Origin: Brachybacterium aquaticum
GTDB lineage: Bacteria; Actinomycetota; Actinomycetes; Actinomycetales; Dermabacteraceae
DNA: 64,000 nt
Direction of reading: 5' to 3'
Assembly: GCF_014204755.1 (NCBI RefSeq)
Contig: NZ_JACHLZ010000001.1
Coordinates: 992,001 to 1,056,000, forward strand
The notes under the pieces are model-generated. The model was not told where the DNA came from and made no database searches. It saw only the letters and a program-made list of their open reading frames with translations. Positions within the stretch are counted from its first letter, which is position 1. Every line of letters begins with the position of its first letter. The translations under genes were made by a program, and so were the position numbers. Below are positions 42,056 through 52,279 of the stretch, piece after piece.

Positions 42056-44191
42056 GTGAACGACACCACCTCCGGCGCGGATCTCGCGGCGAAGAAGCTC
42101 CCCGAGCTGCAGGCCATGGCCGCGGAGCTCGGCATCAAGGGAGCCCGCCGCCTGCGCAAGGGCGAGCTGATCGACGCGATCCGCGGGGGAGGGGCCCCGT
42201 CGGCCTCCTCCGCGAGCACCCCTGCGGCGAGCGCTCCCTCCGAGAGCGCCCCCTCCCAGAGCGCCCCGGCCCGCGAGCGCACCGAGCGCCCTGCCCGCAG
42301 CGAGGCCCCGGCCCGCGCCGAGTCCTCGGCGGCGACCATCGACCTGCCCGACCGCAGCGCCGACGGCGAGCCCGCCGAGCGCCCCCGGTCCCGTTCGCGC
42401 TCGCGCAGCACCCGGCCCGCCGGCGAGCCCGCGCAGCAGTCCGAGCGCCCCGCCCCCGATCTCGACATCGAGCTGCCCGACCGCAGCGGCCGGGACGAGG
42501 GCGCGCCCCGCGAGGACCGCGGCTCCCGCGCAGACCGCGCGCAGCGCGGCGAGCAGCAGCGGGACCAGCAGGGCCGAGGCGAGCAGCGCGAGCAGCAGGG
42601 CCAGCGCGATCAGCAGGGCCAGCAGGGCCGCCGCGAGCAGCAGGGCCGTGACGGTCAGCAGGGCCGTGACGGTCAGCAGGGCCGTGACGGTCAGCAGAGC
42701 CGCGGCGACCAGCAGAACCGCGGCGACCAGAACCGCGACCAGCAGGACCGCGGCCCGCGCCGCCGCCTCGAGGACATCGAGCTGCCGGACCGCTCCGGCG
42801 AGGGCGGCGACGACCGTCAGGGCGACGGCTACGACGACGACCGTCGCGGCCGCTCCCGAAACCGCAACCGCTCGCGCGACCGCAAGCGCCGCGGCCGCGG
42901 CGGCCAGAACGAGCAGGGCGGCCAGAACCAGGGCGGCGGCCAGCAGGGTGGTCAGCAGGACGACACCGAGGTGCGCGAGGGCGACGAGCTGATGGCCATC
43001 GCGGGCATCCTCGACATCCGCGACAACAACGCCTACGTCCGCACCACCGGCTACCTCCCCGGCGCGAGCGACGTCTACGTGACCATGAACCAGGTCCGCA
43101 AGTACGGGCTGCGCAAGGGCGATGCCGTGACCGGGCAGGTCAAGGCGCCTCGTGACGGCGAGGAGCAGCACGTCGAGCAGCAGCACCAGGGCGGTGGCCG
43201 CAACCGCCGCGGCAAGGGCGGCGGCAACCAGGGCAAGTTCGCGGCGCTCGTGCAGGTCGACACGATCAACGGCATGCCCCCCGAGCGGGCCCGCCAGCGT
43301 GTGGACTTCACCAAGCTCACCCCGCTGTACCCGGACGAGCGCCTGCGCCTGGAGACCGCGCAGAACGCGGTCGCGCCGCGCATCATCGACCTCGTCTCGC
43401 CGATCGGCAAGGGCCAGCGCGGCCTCATCGTCGCGCCCCCGAAGGCCGGCAAGACGATCATCATGCAGCAGATCGCCAATGCGATCACCGCGAACAACCC
43501 CGAGGTCCACCTCATGGTCGTGCTCGTCGACGAGCGCCCCGAGGAGGTCACCGACATGCAGCGCACGGTGAAGGGCGAGGTCATCGCCTCGACCTTCGAC
43601 CGTCCCGCTTCGGACCACACCATCGTCGCCGAGCTCGCCATCGAGCGCGCCAAGCGCCTGGTGGAGATGGGCAAGGACGTGGTGGTGCTGCTGGACTCCC
43701 TCACCCGCCTCTCGCGCGCCTACAACCTCGCCGCCCCGGCCTCGGGCCGCATCCTCTCCGGCGGTGTGGACGCCTCGGCGCTGTACCCGCCCAAGCGGTT
43801 CTTCGGCGCGGCTCGCAACATCGAGCACGGCGGCTCGCTGACCATCCTCGCCTCCGCGCTGGTGGAGACCGGCTCCAAGATGGACGAGGTGATCTTCGAG
43901 GAGTTCAAGGGCACCGGCAACATGGAGCTGCGCCTGTCCCGCCACCTCGCGGACAAGCGCATCTTCCCGGCCGTGGACGTCAACGCCTCCGGCACCCGCC
44001 GCGAGGAGGTGCTCATGGGCAAGGAGGAGCTGGCCATCATGTGGAAGCTCCGCCGCGTGCTCGGGGCGCTCGAGCAGCAGCAGGCGCTCGAGCTGCTGCT
44101 GGAGCGGGTCAAGAAGACCCAGTCCAACACCGAGTTCCTCATGACGGTGCAGAAGAACACCCCGAGCGTCAACGGTCGCAGCGACGGCTGA
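42056..44191 (+). CDS. rho: Transcription termination factor Rho with long insertion
   Basis: A 711-residue hexameric RNA helicase that ends transcription. GTG 42056 has AAGGAA 6 bases upstream. Residues 1-45 form the N-terminal helical Rho_N domain ([22 protein letters not shown]). Residues 46-300 are an Arg/Gln/Gly/Asp-rich insertion, typical of high-GC actinobacteria, with a QQGRDG repeat. Then come the RNA-binding fold ([20 protein letters not shown]) and the motor with [18 protein letters not shown] and the Q/R-loop region. The core matches standard Rho. It is transcribed alone. Confidence 0.96.
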   Translation: MNDTTSGADLAAKKLPELQAMAAELGIKGARRLRKGELIDAIRGGGAPSASSASTPAASAPSESAPSQSAPARERTERPARSEAPARAESSAATIDLPDRSADGEPAERPRSRSRSRSTRPAGEPAQQSERPAPDLDIELPDRSGRDEGAPREDRGSRADRAQRGEQQRDQQGRGEQREQQGQRDQQGQQGRREQQGRDGQQGRDGQQGRDGQQSRGDQQNRGDQNRDQQDRGPRRRLEDIELPDRSGEGGDDRQGDGYDDDRRGRSRNRNRSRDRKRRGRGGQNEQGGQNQGGGQQGGQQDDTEVREGDELMAIAGILDIRDNNAYVRTTGYLPGASDVYVTMNQVRKYGLRKGDAVTGQVKAPRDGEEQHVEQQHQGGGRNRRGKGGGNQGKFAALVQVDTINGMPPERARQRVDFTKLTPLYPDERLRLETAQNAVAPRIIDLVSPIGKGQRGLIVAPPKAGKTIIMQQIANAITANNPEVHLMVVLVDERPEEVTDMQRTVKGEVIASTFDRPASDHTIVAELAIERAKRLVEMGKDVVVLLDSLTRLSRAYNLAAPASGRILSGGVDASALYPPKRFFGAARNIEHGGSLTILASALVETGSKMDEVIFEEFKGTGNMELRLSRHLADKRIFPAVDVNASGTRREEVLMGKEELAIMWKLRRVLGALEQQQALELLLERVKKTQSNTEFLMTVQKNTPSVNGRSDG
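42638..42691 (+). repeat. 18-base tandem repeat inside rho
   Basis: CAGCAGGGCCGTGACGGT occurs three times in succession, coding QQGRDG three times, then decays into QQSRGD and QQNRGD. It lies in the disordered insertion. Confidence 0.9.
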
Positions 44192-44249
44192 TCGCCACGA
44201 CGGCTGACCACCTGGGCGACGTCTGATCGTGTCGCCCGCATGGTCCCAC

Positions 44250-44291
44250 GACAGGCCGGGCCTTCCGCGCAGGCGGAGCGCCCGGCCCGTC
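44250..44291 (+). terminator. Two-stem hairpin after rho
   Basis: GGCCGGGC and GCCCGGCC (44254-44261 and 44280-44287) form the outer stem; TCCGC/GCGGA form an inner stem with loop GCAG. It lies about 60 bases after the rho stop. Confidence 0.75.
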
Positions 44292-44295
44292 GCGC

Positions 44296-44343
44296 TTGTG
44301 TGGGGCCGGGCACAGCCGATAGCGTGGGGCAGTGAACGTTCAC
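44296..44343 (+). promoter_or_regulatory. Promoter with LacI-type palindromic operator at +1
   Basis: TTGTGT (44296-44301) and TAGCGT (44320-44325) with an 18-base spacer form a plausible promoter. The perfect 12-bp palindrome GTGAACGTTCAC at 44332-44343 has the central CG of LacI-family operators and lies where transcription should begin. A LacI-type regulator is encoded in the same operon, so it is the likely repressor. Confidence 0.65.
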
Positions 44344-44377
44344 GAGTGAGCACGGGCGGCGTCGCCCCGCACCTGAG

Positions 44378-44405
44378 CGTCTCCCGAGCACCGTCTCCCG
44401 AGCAC
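44378..44405. repeat. 14-base tandem duplication in the fusion gene leader
   Basis: CGTCTCCCGAGCAC occurs twice without spacing in the leader between the operator and the start of the MocA-AKR fusion gene. Confidence 0.85.
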
Positions 44406-44430
44406 GGCCGACTCCGACGAAGGACCGCCC

Positions 44431-46443
44431 ATGAGCACCTCCCCCTCTCCGTTCCGCTGGGCCGTCCTCGGCCCCGGCTCGATCGCCCGCCGCTTCGCCT
44501 CGCAGCTGCCCGACTCGCAGGACGGCGTGCTCGTCGCCGTGGGCAGCAGCTCACCCGAGCGCGCCCGGGCGTTCGCCGACGAGTTCCCGCTCGCGGAGCC
44601 CGCGCTCGTCGGCACCTATGAGGAGGTCCTCGCCTCGGCCGACGTCGACGCCGTCTACGTCTCCACCGTCCACACCGGCCACGCCGCCCTCGCCGCCGCC
44701 GCCCTCGAGGCCGGCAAGCACGTGCTGGTCGAGAAGCCGCTGACCCCGAACGCCGGGACCACAATGGCGCTGCTGGACCTTGCGCGTCGCAGCGGCCGCG
44801 TGCTGCTCGAGGCGTACATGTACCGCTTCCACCCGCAGACCGTCCGCGTCCTCGAGCTCGTGGCCGACGGCACCCTCGGCGAGATCGCGCACGTGGACGC
44901 CTCCTTCTCCTTCGACACCGGCGCGCGCGAGGGGCGCCTGTTCGACCCGGCCACCGCCGGCGGCGGCATCCTCGACGTCGGCTGCTACCCGCTCTCGCTC
45001 GCCCGCTTCGTCGCCGGCGTCGCCCAGGGCCGGTCCTTCGCCGACCCGACCGCGCTCGTCGGCCGCGGGACGCTCGGGCCGACGGGGGTGGACGAGTGGG
45101 CGAGCGCCCAGGTCACCCTGCCCGGCGGGATCACCGCGAGCCTGCGCACCGGCGTGCGCCTCGCGGACCCGCAGTCCGCGACGATCACGGGCTCGAAGGG
45201 CGTGCTGCGGCTGTCCGACCCGTGGGGTCTCGGGGAGGAGCAGGTCATCGAGCTGGACCTCGTGGGGGAGGAGCCCCGCCGGATCGAGGTGCCCCGCGCC
45301 TCCGCCTACGCGCTGGAGGCCGATGCGCTCGCCCGCGCCGCCCGCGGCGACGGCATCGTCCCCGAGCTCACCGCCGAGAACTCCCTCGGCCAGGCCCGCG
45401 CCCTGGACGCCTGGCGCGCCCAGCTCGACCTGCGCTACCCCTTCGAGCGCGACGACGCCGACATCCCCACCCTCACCGGCCGTCCCCTCGCCCCCGGCTC
45501 CGTGCAGACGGGACCCGCGATGACCTACGGCACCGTGCCCGGCGTCGACAAGCCCATCTCCCGCCTCGTGATGGGCTGCGACAACCAGCTCGACCTCGCC
45601 CACGCCACCGCGATGTTCGACGCCTTCGTCGAGGCCGGCGGCACCGCCTTCGACACCGCCTGGCTCTACGGCGGCGGACTCATGGAGCGGCTGTTCGGGC
45701 AGTGGGTCCGCAACCGCGGCGTGCGCGCCCAGGTCGTCGTGATCACCAAGGGCGCCCACACCCCGCACTGCGACCCCGAGTCGCTGAGCCGTCAGCTCGA
45801 GGAGTCCCTCGAGCGGCAGGGCACCGAGTATGCGGACCTGTACATGATGCATCGCGACAACCTCGAGGTCCCGGTGGGAGAGTTCGTGGACGTGCTGGAC
45901 GAGCACCTGCGCGCCGGTCGGATCCGCGCCTACGGCGGCTCGAACTGGACTCCCGCGCGCGTGGACGAGGCCAATGCCTACGCCGAGGCGAACGGGCGCA
46001 CCGGCTTCACGATCCTGTCGAACCACTTCGGGCTCGCCGAGGCGCTGGACGTGCCGTGGGAGGGCTGCGTCCACGCCACCGACCAGGCCTCCAAGGACTG
46101 GCTCGCCCGCCGCGACATCGCCCTGCTGCCCTGGTCCTCCCAGGCGAGAGGCTTCTTCACCGGCCGCGCCCGCCCCGAGGACCGCTCCGACGCAGAGCTC
46201 GTGCGCTGCTACTACAGCGACGCGAACTTCGAGCGCCTGGCCCGGGCCGAGCAGTTCGGTGCCGAGCGCGGTGTCCCCGCCACCGCGATCGCGCTGGCCT
46301 TCGTGCTGCACCAGAGCTTCCCGACGTTCCCGCTGTTCGGGCCGCGCTCGATCGACGAGATGCGCTCCTCGATGCTCGGTCTCGGCGTGGAGCTGACCCC
46401 CGAGGAGCTGGACTGGCTGGACCTGCGGGCGGAGTCCCGATGA
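44431..46443 (+). CDS. Fusion: Gfo/Idh/MocA dehydrogenase + aldo/keto reductase
   Basis: One 670-residue frame with two complete oxidoreductases. Residues 1-335 are Gfo/Idh/MocA type: Rossmann motif [14 protein letters not shown], catalytic EKPLT and the [12 protein letters not shown] block. Residues 360-665 are an aldo/keto reductase: the Asp/Tyr pair in [11 protein letters not shown], Lys in VITKGAH and His in YMMHRDN make up the standard tetrad. Both halves use NAD(P)H on sugars or polyols. A fused two-step redox (epimerisation or ketone reduction in sequence) is plausible, but the substrate is unknown. It is followed, with a 4-base overlap, by a LacI-type regulator. Confidence 0.9.
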   Translation: MSTSPSPFRWAVLGPGSIARRFASQLPDSQDGVLVAVGSSSPERARAFADEFPLAEPALVGTYEEVLASADVDAVYVSTVHTGHAALAAAALEAGKHVLVEKPLTPNAGTTMALLDLARRSGRVLLEAYMYRFHPQTVRVLELVADGTLGEIAHVDASFSFDTGAREGRLFDPATAGGGILDVGCYPLSLARFVAGVAQGRSFADPTALVGRGTLGPTGVDEWASAQVTLPGGITASLRTGVRLADPQSATITGSKGVLRLSDPWGLGEEQVIELDLVGEEPRRIEVPRASAYALEADALARAARGDGIVPELTAENSLGQARALDAWRAQLDLRYPFERDDADIPTLTGRPLAPGSVQTGPAMTYGTVPGVDKPISRLVMGCDNQLDLAHATAMFDAFVEAGGTAFDTAWLYGGGLMERLFGQWVRNRGVRAQVVVITKGAHTPHCDPESLSRQLEESLERQGTEYADLYMMHRDNLEVPVGEFVDVLDEHLRAGRIRAYGGSNWTPARVDEANAYAEANGRTGFTILSNHFGLAEALDVPWEGCVHATDQASKDWLARRDIALLPWSSQARGFFTGRARPEDRSDAELVRCYYSDANFERLARAEQFGAERGVPATAIALAFVLHQSFPTFPLFGPRSIDEMRSSMLGLGVELTPEELDWLDLRAESR

Positions 46444-47420
46444 GCCGCCCGGGGCGGCGCGCGACGATCATCGACGTCGCTGCCCGCGCCGGGGTGTCCC
46501 GCCAGACAGTGTCCCGGGCGATGAACGACATGCCCGGCATCAGCGACGAGACCCGCGACCGGGTGATGGCGGCGGCCGAGGAGCTGAACTACCGCCCCTC
46601 CCGCTTCGGCCGGGGGCTGGTGGAGCAGGGGCCGACGACCCTCGGGCTCGTCGTCGGCACTCTCGCGAACCACTACTTCGCCGAGCTCGGCGCCGCGGTG
46701 GTGCGTGCCTGCGCCCCCCACGGCTGGAACGTGGTCCTCGCCGAGGGTGAGGACTCTGCCCATCCCGAGAAGGCCGCCGCGGACCTCTCCCGGCGCGTGG
46801 ACGCACTGGTCGGCTACGGGGTTGCGACCGCCGGGATCCGCGGCGGCGGCATGCCGGTCGTCCAGCTCGACGGCACCGCTGAGCACGTACCGGATGTGGG
46901 GGTGGTGGAGCTTCCTCGTGAGCAGGCGATGACGGACCTCGCCGCCCACCTCCGTGAGCGCGGGGCACGCCGGCCGGTCGTGCTGGACCTGGGGACCGAC
47001 GAGTCCGCCGGGCGCACGAGGGCGCTCGTCGCCGCCCTCGACGGGCTGGTCGAGGACGGGCAGGTGCCCGTCCGCGTCGTCGATGCCCGCACCGGCCACC
47101 CCGAGGCGCTGCGCGCGATCCTCGCCGAGGGCGCCGACACCCTCGTCGCCTTCAACGACGAGCTCGCGGTGCGTCTGCTGCGCGCACTGCGCCGCGACGG
47201 CGTCGCCGTCCCGGGGGACGTACGCGTCACCGGAGTGGACGGGCTGGAGATCTCCACCCTCGTCAGCCCCGAGCTGACGACGCTCGCGATCGACATCGAC
47301 GAGGTCGCGGCGGTGACCGTCGACCTCGTCGCCGGGATGCTCGCGGGGCGGGTGCCGCTGCGCGGCGAGGACGCGCATCGCACCGTCCCGTACCGCCTCG
47401 AGGTGCGCGAGTCCACGTGA
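46440..47420 (+). CDS. LacI-family transcriptional regulator
   Basis: A 326-residue repressor from ATG 46440, which overlaps the stop of the fusion gene (ATGA). The N-terminal helix-turn-helix is ATIIDVAARAGVSRQTVSRAMN and the hinge helix follows (RPSRFGRGLVE). The periplasmic-binding-like sugar domain includes TLGLVVGTLANHYFAELG and VTGVDGLEISTLVSPELT. It probably senses the sugar handled by the fused enzyme and binds the GTGAACGTTCAC palindrome in the operon promoter, so it would control its own synthesis. The effector is unknown. Confidence 0.92.
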   Translation: MSRPGRRATIIDVAARAGVSRQTVSRAMNDMPGISDETRDRVMAAAEELNYRPSRFGRGLVEQGPTTLGLVVGTLANHYFAELGAAVVRACAPHGWNVVLAEGEDSAHPEKAAADLSRRVDALVGYGVATAGIRGGGMPVVQLDGTAEHVPDVGVVELPREQAMTDLAAHLRERGARRPVVLDLGTDESAGRTRALVAALDGLVEDGQVPVRVVDARTGHPEALRAILAEGADTLVAFNDELAVRLLRALRRDGVAVPGDVRVTGVDGLEISTLVSPELTTLAIDIDEVAAVTVDLVAGMLAGRVPLRGEDAHRTVPYRLEVREST

Positions 47421-47587
47421 GGGCGGGGAGCGGATGAGGGCGGGGGCGCGTGCTGTCGGCGCGATGTTGCACACGCCGCATTCCGAGGCCTCGCCCCGGA
47501 CCGTCCGGTCATGGCAGACTGGGACGTCGGTTCTGGTTCACGGCGCCCGTCGGGCACCGACCCAGCGACCCCCGAGCAAGGAGAGAC

Positions 47588-47800
47588 ATGAAGGCTGACA
47601 TCCACCCCGCATACGTCGAGACCCAGGTGACCTGCACCTGCGGCAACTCGTTCACCACCCGCAGCACGAAGACCGACGGTGTCATCAGCACCGAGGTCTG
47701 CTCCGAGTGCCACCCCTTCTACACCGGCAAGCAGAAGATCCTGGACACCGGCGGTCGCGTCGCCCGCTTCCAGGCCCGCTACGGCAAGAAGAACGCCTGA
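47588..47800 (+). CDS. rpmE: 50S ribosomal protein bL31 (zinc form)
   Basis: A 70-residue large-subunit protein. Cys16, Cys18, Cys38 and Cys41 (TCTCGNSF and VCSECHPF) are the zinc ligands, so this is the C+ form rather than the zinc-independent paralogue. ATG 47588 has AAGGAGAG 4-9 bases upstream. It precedes prfA, the usual gene order in actinobacteria. A hairpin lies between them. Confidence 0.97.
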   Translation: MKADIHPAYVETQVTCTCGNSFTTRSTKTDGVISTEVCSECHPFYTGKQKILDTGGRVARFQARYGKKNA

Positions 47801-47881
47801 TCGACGTACTGCGAGGCACGAGCAGTAGGAGATCAGGCAGAAGGCAGAGCCTGACCTGCCGAAGGCAGCAGTGACCGTCTC

Positions 47882-47920
47882 CGACGCCGGTGCGCGCCCC
47901 CTGGGCGTGCACCGGCGTCG
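47882..47920 (+). terminator. Hairpin between rpmE and prfA
   Basis: CGACGCCGGTGC (47882-47893) pairs with GCACCGGCGTCG (47909-47920), and the inside can form a GC stem with wobble pairs. It may end rpmE transcription before the long prfA-atp gene chain. Confidence 0.78.
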
Positions 47921-47956
47921 TCGCATGAGGAGCCCGGCGAGGGCGGAGGAGCACGG

Positions 47957-49165
47957 ATGAGCGAGCAGGACGCGAGGGACCGCCTGGCCCCGCTGCGGGC
48001 GGAGCACGCCCGCCTCCAGGAGTCGTTGGCCGATCCGGCCCTCCACGACGACCCCGCCCGCGCCCGCCGCGTCGGCCGTCGCTACGCCGAGCTCGAGGGG
48101 ATCCTCTCCGCGGCCGACGCGGTCGCCTCGACCGCCGCCGACCTCGAGACCGCCGAGGAGCTCGCCGCGCTCGGCGAGGGGGACGAGGAGCTCGCCGCGG
48201 AGGCCGAGCAGCTCACCGCCCGCCTCGCCGAGGAGCGCGCGCACCTCGAGGATCTCCTCGCCCCGCGCGACCCCGACGACGCCCGCGACGTGATCCTCGA
48301 GATCAAGGCCGGCGCCGGCGGCGAGGAGTCCGCGCTGTTCGCCGCCGAGCTGCTGCGCATGTACCGCGCCTTCGCGGACACGAAGGGCTGGCGCACCGAG
48401 GTCCTCACCTCCTCACCCACCGAGCTGGGCGGGCTGAAGGACGTCACCGTCGCGATCGCTGCCCGCGACGCGGGCGGCCCGGGGGAGGGCGTCTACGCCC
48501 ACCTCAAGCACGAGGCGGGGGTGCACCGCGTCCAGCGCGTCCCGGTCACCGAGTCCCAGGGCCGCATCCACACCTCCGCCGTCGGCGTGCTCGTCCTCCC
48601 GGAGGCCGACGAGGCCGACGAGTCCGAGCTGCTCGCCGAGGCCATGGCGCCCGCGAACCTGCGCATCGACGTGTTCCGCTCGAGCGGCCCCGGCGGGCAG
48701 AGCGTGAACACCACCGACTCCGCCGTGCGCATCACGCACCTGCCCACGGGCCTGGTCGTCTCCTGCCAGGACCAGAAGAGCCAGCTGCAGAACCGTGAGC
48801 AGGCCCTGCGCATCCTGCGCACGCGGCTGCTGGACGCGCGCCGCGCCGAGCAGGAGGCGCAGTCCTCCGCCGCGCGCCGCTCCCAGGTGCGCACCGTGGA
48901 CCGCTCCGAGCGGATCCGCACCTACAACTTCCCCGAGTCGCGGGTCGCCGACCACCGCACCGGGTACAAGGCGAACAACCTCGCCCAGGTCCTCGCCGGC
49001 GACCTCGAGGACCTCATCGGCTCCTCCCGGAGCGCCGAGCGCGAGGCGCGCCTCGCCGCGGCCGGCTCCGGTGTCGAGGGACCGGGTGCGGCCGACGGGC
49101 CGGGCGCGGCCGACGGATCCGGCGCGGCCGGCGGTTCCGGCGCGGCCGACGGGGGCCGTGCATGA
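47957..49165 (+). CDS. prfA: Peptide chain release factor 1 with low-complexity tail
   Basis: A 402-residue RF1 that ends translation at UAA and UAG. Pro196-Val197-Thr198 is the codon-reading tripeptide in [17 protein letters not shown]; Gly246-Gly247-Gln248 in SGPGGQSVN triggers hydrolysis. The last 35 or so residues are a Gly/Ala/Asp repeat ([11 protein letters not shown]-type) beyond the normal RF1 end. ATG 47957 is 5 bases after GGAGGA. The stop overlaps the prmC start; PrmC methylates the GGQ glutamine. Confidence 0.96.
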   Translation: MSEQDARDRLAPLRAEHARLQESLADPALHDDPARARRVGRRYAELEGILSAADAVASTAADLETAEELAALGEGDEELAAEAEQLTARLAEERAHLEDLLAPRDPDDARDVILEIKAGAGGEESALFAAELLRMYRAFADTKGWRTEVLTSSPTELGGLKDVTVAIAARDAGGPGEGVYAHLKHEAGVHRVQRVPVTESQGRIHTSAVGVLVLPEADEADESELLAEAMAPANLRIDVFRSSGPGGQSVNTTDSAVRITHLPTGLVVSCQDQKSQLQNREQALRILRTRLLDARRAEQEAQSSAARRSQVRTVDRSERIRTYNFPESRVADHRTGYKANNLAQVLAGDLEDLIGSSRSAEREARLAAAGSGVEGPGAADGPGAADGSGAAGGSGAADGGRA

Positions 49166-50061
49166 GCGACGTGCGCACCCGCCTGCGCACCGCGCTCGCC
49201 ACCACCACCGAGCGGCTGGGTGCCGCGGGGGTCCCCTCGCCGAGCGTCGACGCGCGCGCCCTGCTCGCCCATGCCGCGGACACGGACCGTCATCTGCTCC
49301 TGCTCGACGCCCTGCCCGAGGACTTCGAGGACAGGCTGGAGGCCTCGACCGCCCGGCGCGAGCGCCGCGAGCCGCTGCAGCTGATCCTCGGCCGCGCCCC
49401 CTTCCGCCGCCTCGAGCTCGCGGTGCGACCGGGTGTGTTCATCCCGCGCCCGGAGACCGAGCTCGCCTTGGACCTCCTGCGCGAGCACACCCGCGGACCG
49501 CTCGCCGAGATCGTGGACCTGTGCGCCGGCTCCGGAGCGCTCGGCGCCTCGGTCCTCGACGAGCTCCCCGGCAGCCGCGTGCTCTCCGTCGAGATCGAGG
49601 AGAGCGCCGCGGAGCTCACCGCCGAGAACCTCGAGGCCGCCGGTCCCGGCCGCGGGCGGGTGCTGCGCGCCGATCTCCTCGGCGAGATCCCGGAGCTGGA
49701 CGCGGCAGCGCCCGTGGACGCCGTGCTCTCCAACCCTCCCTACATCCCCGCCGGCGCCGTCCCTCAGGATCCCGAGGTCGCCGCGCACGACCCTCACCGC
49801 GCCCTGTTCGGCGGCGGCGAGGACGGTCTCGAGGTGCCGCGCGCGGTCATCGACTGGGCCGGGCGCCTGCTGCGCCCGGGCGGGATGCTCGTCATGGAGC
49901 ACGCCGACGTGCAGGGCCCCGCCGCGCGCGAGCTCGTCCAGGCGCACGGCGGCTTCGAGGACGTCGCCACCGCCCGCGACCTCACCGGCCGTGACAGATT
50001 CCTGCTCGCCCGCCGTGCCGCCGCGGGGGCTCAGGCTGGACGTGGGAGACTGTCACGGTGA
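49162..50061 (+). CDS. prmC: Release factor glutamine methyltransferase PrmC
   Basis: A 299-residue SAM-dependent enzyme that methylates the glutamine of the GGQ motif of RF1 and RF2. The SAM motif [12 protein letters not shown] and the catalytic NPPY (in [10 protein letters not shown]) are visible, preceded by an N-terminal helical bundle for factor binding. ATG 49162 overlaps the prfA stop. It is followed by tsaC with a further 4-base overlap, an arrangement common in bacteria. Confidence 0.96.
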   Translation: MSDVRTRLRTALATTTERLGAAGVPSPSVDARALLAHAADTDRHLLLLDALPEDFEDRLEASTARRERREPLQLILGRAPFRRLELAVRPGVFIPRPETELALDLLREHTRGPLAEIVDLCAGSGALGASVLDELPGSRVLSVEIEESAAELTAENLEAAGPGRGRVLRADLLGEIPELDAAAPVDAVLSNPPYIPAGAVPQDPEVAAHDPHRALFGGGEDGLEVPRAVIDWAGRLLRPGGMLVMEHADVQGPAARELVQAHGGFEDVATARDLTGRDRFLLARRAAAGAQAGRGRLSR

Positions 50062-51158
50062 GCGTGCACGACACCCAGAACCCAGACACCCGCGAGGACG
50101 CCCTCGCCGCCGCCGTCGACGCCGTCCGCGCGGGTCAGCTGATCGTCCTGCCGACGGACACCGTCTACGGCATCGGGGCGGACGCGTTCACCCCGGACGC
50201 CGTCCAGGACCTGCTGGACGCCAAGGGCCGCGGCCGCGACACCCCGCCGCCCGTGCTGATCGGCGCCCACGCCGTCCTCCACGCCCTGGCCACCGACATC
50301 CCCGACTACGTCGAGGACCTCGTCGAGGAGCTGTGGCCCGGCGCGCTCACCCTCATCCTCACCGCCCAGCCGTCCCTGACCTGGGACCTGGGGGAGACCC
50401 GCGGCACCGTCGCCCTGCGCATGCCGGACGACGAGACCGCCCTCGAGCTGCTGCGCCGCACCGGCCCGCTGGCCGTCTCCAGTGCGAATCGCCACGGCAA
50501 GTCCGCGGCGCTGACCGTCCTGGACGCCGCCACCCAGCTCGGCGACTCCGTCGAGGTCTATCTCGACGGGGGAGTGGCCCGCCTCGGCTCCAGCTCGACC
50601 ATCCTCGACACCACGGTGACCCCTGCCGTGATCGTCCGCGAGGGTGAGATCACCAAGGAGCGGATCATCGAGGTGGTCGGCGACATCTTCACCGCCCCGG
50701 CTCCGGCCGCGTCGGAGGGGGACGACGCGAAGGACGACGCGGCGGAGCATGACGCTGCGGGGGACGGCACCGAGGCGACGGAAGGTGCCGGGGCCGACGG
50801 CGCCGACGCCGCGGCCGAGAACGCCCCGTCGGCCGCCGACGCGACCGACGCCGCGGCCGCCGACGCGGCCGACGCCGCGAGCGGCGCGGAGGCCCCGTCG
50901 GCCGGGACCGCCCAGGCAGCCGAGGCGACCGGGGCGACCGAGGCGGCCGACTCCTCCGAGACCCCTGCGGTCTCCGTCCTCGATCTGCCCTCCGAGCCCG
51001 ACCACGCGGCCGCCGGCGCGGAGCCGGTTCCCGCCGAGACCCCGCTCAGCGCGATCGGCGACGCCCCTGCGGCGGACGTCCCGGACGCCGCGGCGACCGG
51101 CACCGCGGACTCCTCCCAGGACGGGGACTCCGCCCGCTCGGGGCGCACGACCGGGTGA
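50058..51158 (+). CDS. tsaC: Threonylcarbamoyl-AMP synthase with long acidic tail
   Basis: A 366-residue TsaC/YwlC protein that makes threonylcarbamoyl-AMP from threonine, bicarbonate and ATP for t6A in tRNA. The catalytic domain (residues 1-212) has LPTDTVYGIGADAF, ELWPGALTLIL and SSANRHGKSA. Residues 213-366 are an Ala/Asp/Glu/Ser-rich tail that is absent from the usual 200-residue enzyme and contains PSA repeats. GTG 50058 overlaps prmC. Its partner TsaD is encoded at 32.8 kb. Confidence 0.95.
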   Translation: MSVHDTQNPDTREDALAAAVDAVRAGQLIVLPTDTVYGIGADAFTPDAVQDLLDAKGRGRDTPPPVLIGAHAVLHALATDIPDYVEDLVEELWPGALTLILTAQPSLTWDLGETRGTVALRMPDDETALELLRRTGPLAVSSANRHGKSAALTVLDAATQLGDSVEVYLDGGVARLGSSSTILDTTVTPAVIVREGEITKERIIEVVGDIFTAPAPAASEGDDAKDDAAEHDAAGDGTEATEGAGADGADAAAENAPSAADATDAAAADAADAASGAEAPSAGTAQAAEATGATEAADSSETPAVSVLDLPSEPDHAAAGAEPVPAETPLSAIGDAPAADVPDAAATGTADSSQDGDSARSGRTTG

Positions 51159-52279
51159 GGGTCTACCTGTTCCTGCTGCTGCTCTCCGCGGCGGTCGCCT
51201 ACCTGACCACGCCCGCGGTGCGGCTGCTGGCCAGGCGCGCCGGTGCGATGACAGCGGTGCGGGACCGGGACGTCCACGACGCCGTGACGCCGCGGCTCGG
51301 GGGAGTGGCGATGTTCGCGGGCGTCGCCTGCGCGATGTTCATCGCCAGCAACATCCCCTTCCTCGAGGGGCTGTTCCGCGACTCCCGCCAGCCCTGGGCG
51401 ATCCTCGCCGCCGCGGCGCTGGTGTGCGCGCTCGGCGCCGCGGACGACCGCTGGGACCTGGACTGGGTCACCAAGCTCGCCGGCCAGGTGCTCGCGGCGC
51501 TGCTGCTGGCCTGGCAGGGCGTGAGCCTGGTGACCCTGCCGATCAACGGGGTGACGGTCCTGTCCGGGCACTCCTCGCTGATCCTCACGGTGCTGGTCGT
51601 GGTGGTGTGCATGAACGCCGTGAACTTCGTGGACGGGCTCGACGGGCTCGCCGCCGGGGTGATGGCCATCGGCGGGACGGCCTTCTTCCTCTACGCCTAC
51701 ATCCTCACCCGCGGCGCCTCCGCGACCGACTACTCCTCCCTCGCCGCGCTGCTCACCGCCGCGATGATCGGCGCCTGCGTCGGCTTCCTTCCCCACAACC
51801 TCTACCGCGCCCGGATCTTCATGGGCGACTCCGGCTCGATGCTCCTGGGCCTGCTGCTGGCCGCGAGCACCATCGCCGTGACCGGACAGGTCGACCCCGC
51901 ACGCCTCTCCGGTGCCGACATCTTCGGCCAGTTCCTGCCGATCCTGCTGCCGATCGGCGTGATGGTGATCCCCTTCCTCGACTTCGCCCTCGCGGTGGTG
52001 CGGCGCATCGGCTCGGGCCGCTCTCCCTTCCATGCGGACAAGTCCCATCTCCACCACCGGCTGCTCTCCCTCGGCCACTCCAAGCGCACCGCCGTGCTGA
52101 TCATGTACACCTGGACGGTCGTGGTCTGCATCGGGCTGCTGCTGCCCCTCGTGCTCCCCACCCGCACCGTGGTCCTCTTCTGGGTGTGCGGGCTGCTGCT
52201 CGCCGTCCTGATGACCTTCGACCCGCTGAGGTGGCGCTCCGCCCGCCACCGGAAGGATCCTGATGTCCTCTCGCCCTGA
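51155..52279 (+). CDS. wecA: Undecaprenyl/decaprenyl-phosphate GlcNAc-1-P transferase (WecA type)
   Basis: A 374-residue integral membrane enzyme of the MraY/WecA family that puts GlcNAc-1-phosphate on a lipid carrier, the first step of arabinogalactan, teichoic acid or other wall glycans. Catalytic and family motifs: DVHDAVTPRLGGVAM, NFVDGLDGLAAG, FMGDSGSM and the cytoplasmic SHLHHRLL loop. About 11 membrane helices are visible. It overlaps tsaC (4 bases) and the AtpI gene (17 bases), so it is co-transcribed. Exact glycan product is not shown by sequence. Confidence 0.92.
   Translation: MRVYLFLLLLSAAVAYLTTPAVRLLARRAGAMTAVRDRDVHDAVTPRLGGVAMFAGVACAMFIASNIPFLEGLFRDSRQPWAILAAAALVCALGAADDRWDLDWVTKLAGQVLAALLLAWQGVSLVTLPINGVTVLSGHSSLILTVLVVVVCMNAVNFVDGLDGLAAGVMAIGGTAFFLYAYILTRGASATDYSSLAALLTAAMIGACVGFLPHNLYRARIFMGDSGSMLLGLLLAASTIAVTGQVDPARLSGADIFGQFLPILLPIGVMVIPFLDFALAVVRRIGSGRSPFHADKSHLHHRLLSLGHSKRTAVLIMYTWTVVVCIGLLLPLVLPTRTVVLFWVCGLLLAVLMTFDPLRWRSARHRKDPDVLSP

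Noticed and set aside
42648-42992. Thr/Ala/Arg-rich small frame inside rho
   Set aside because: It is an out-of-frame reading of the rho repeat region and has no start signal.
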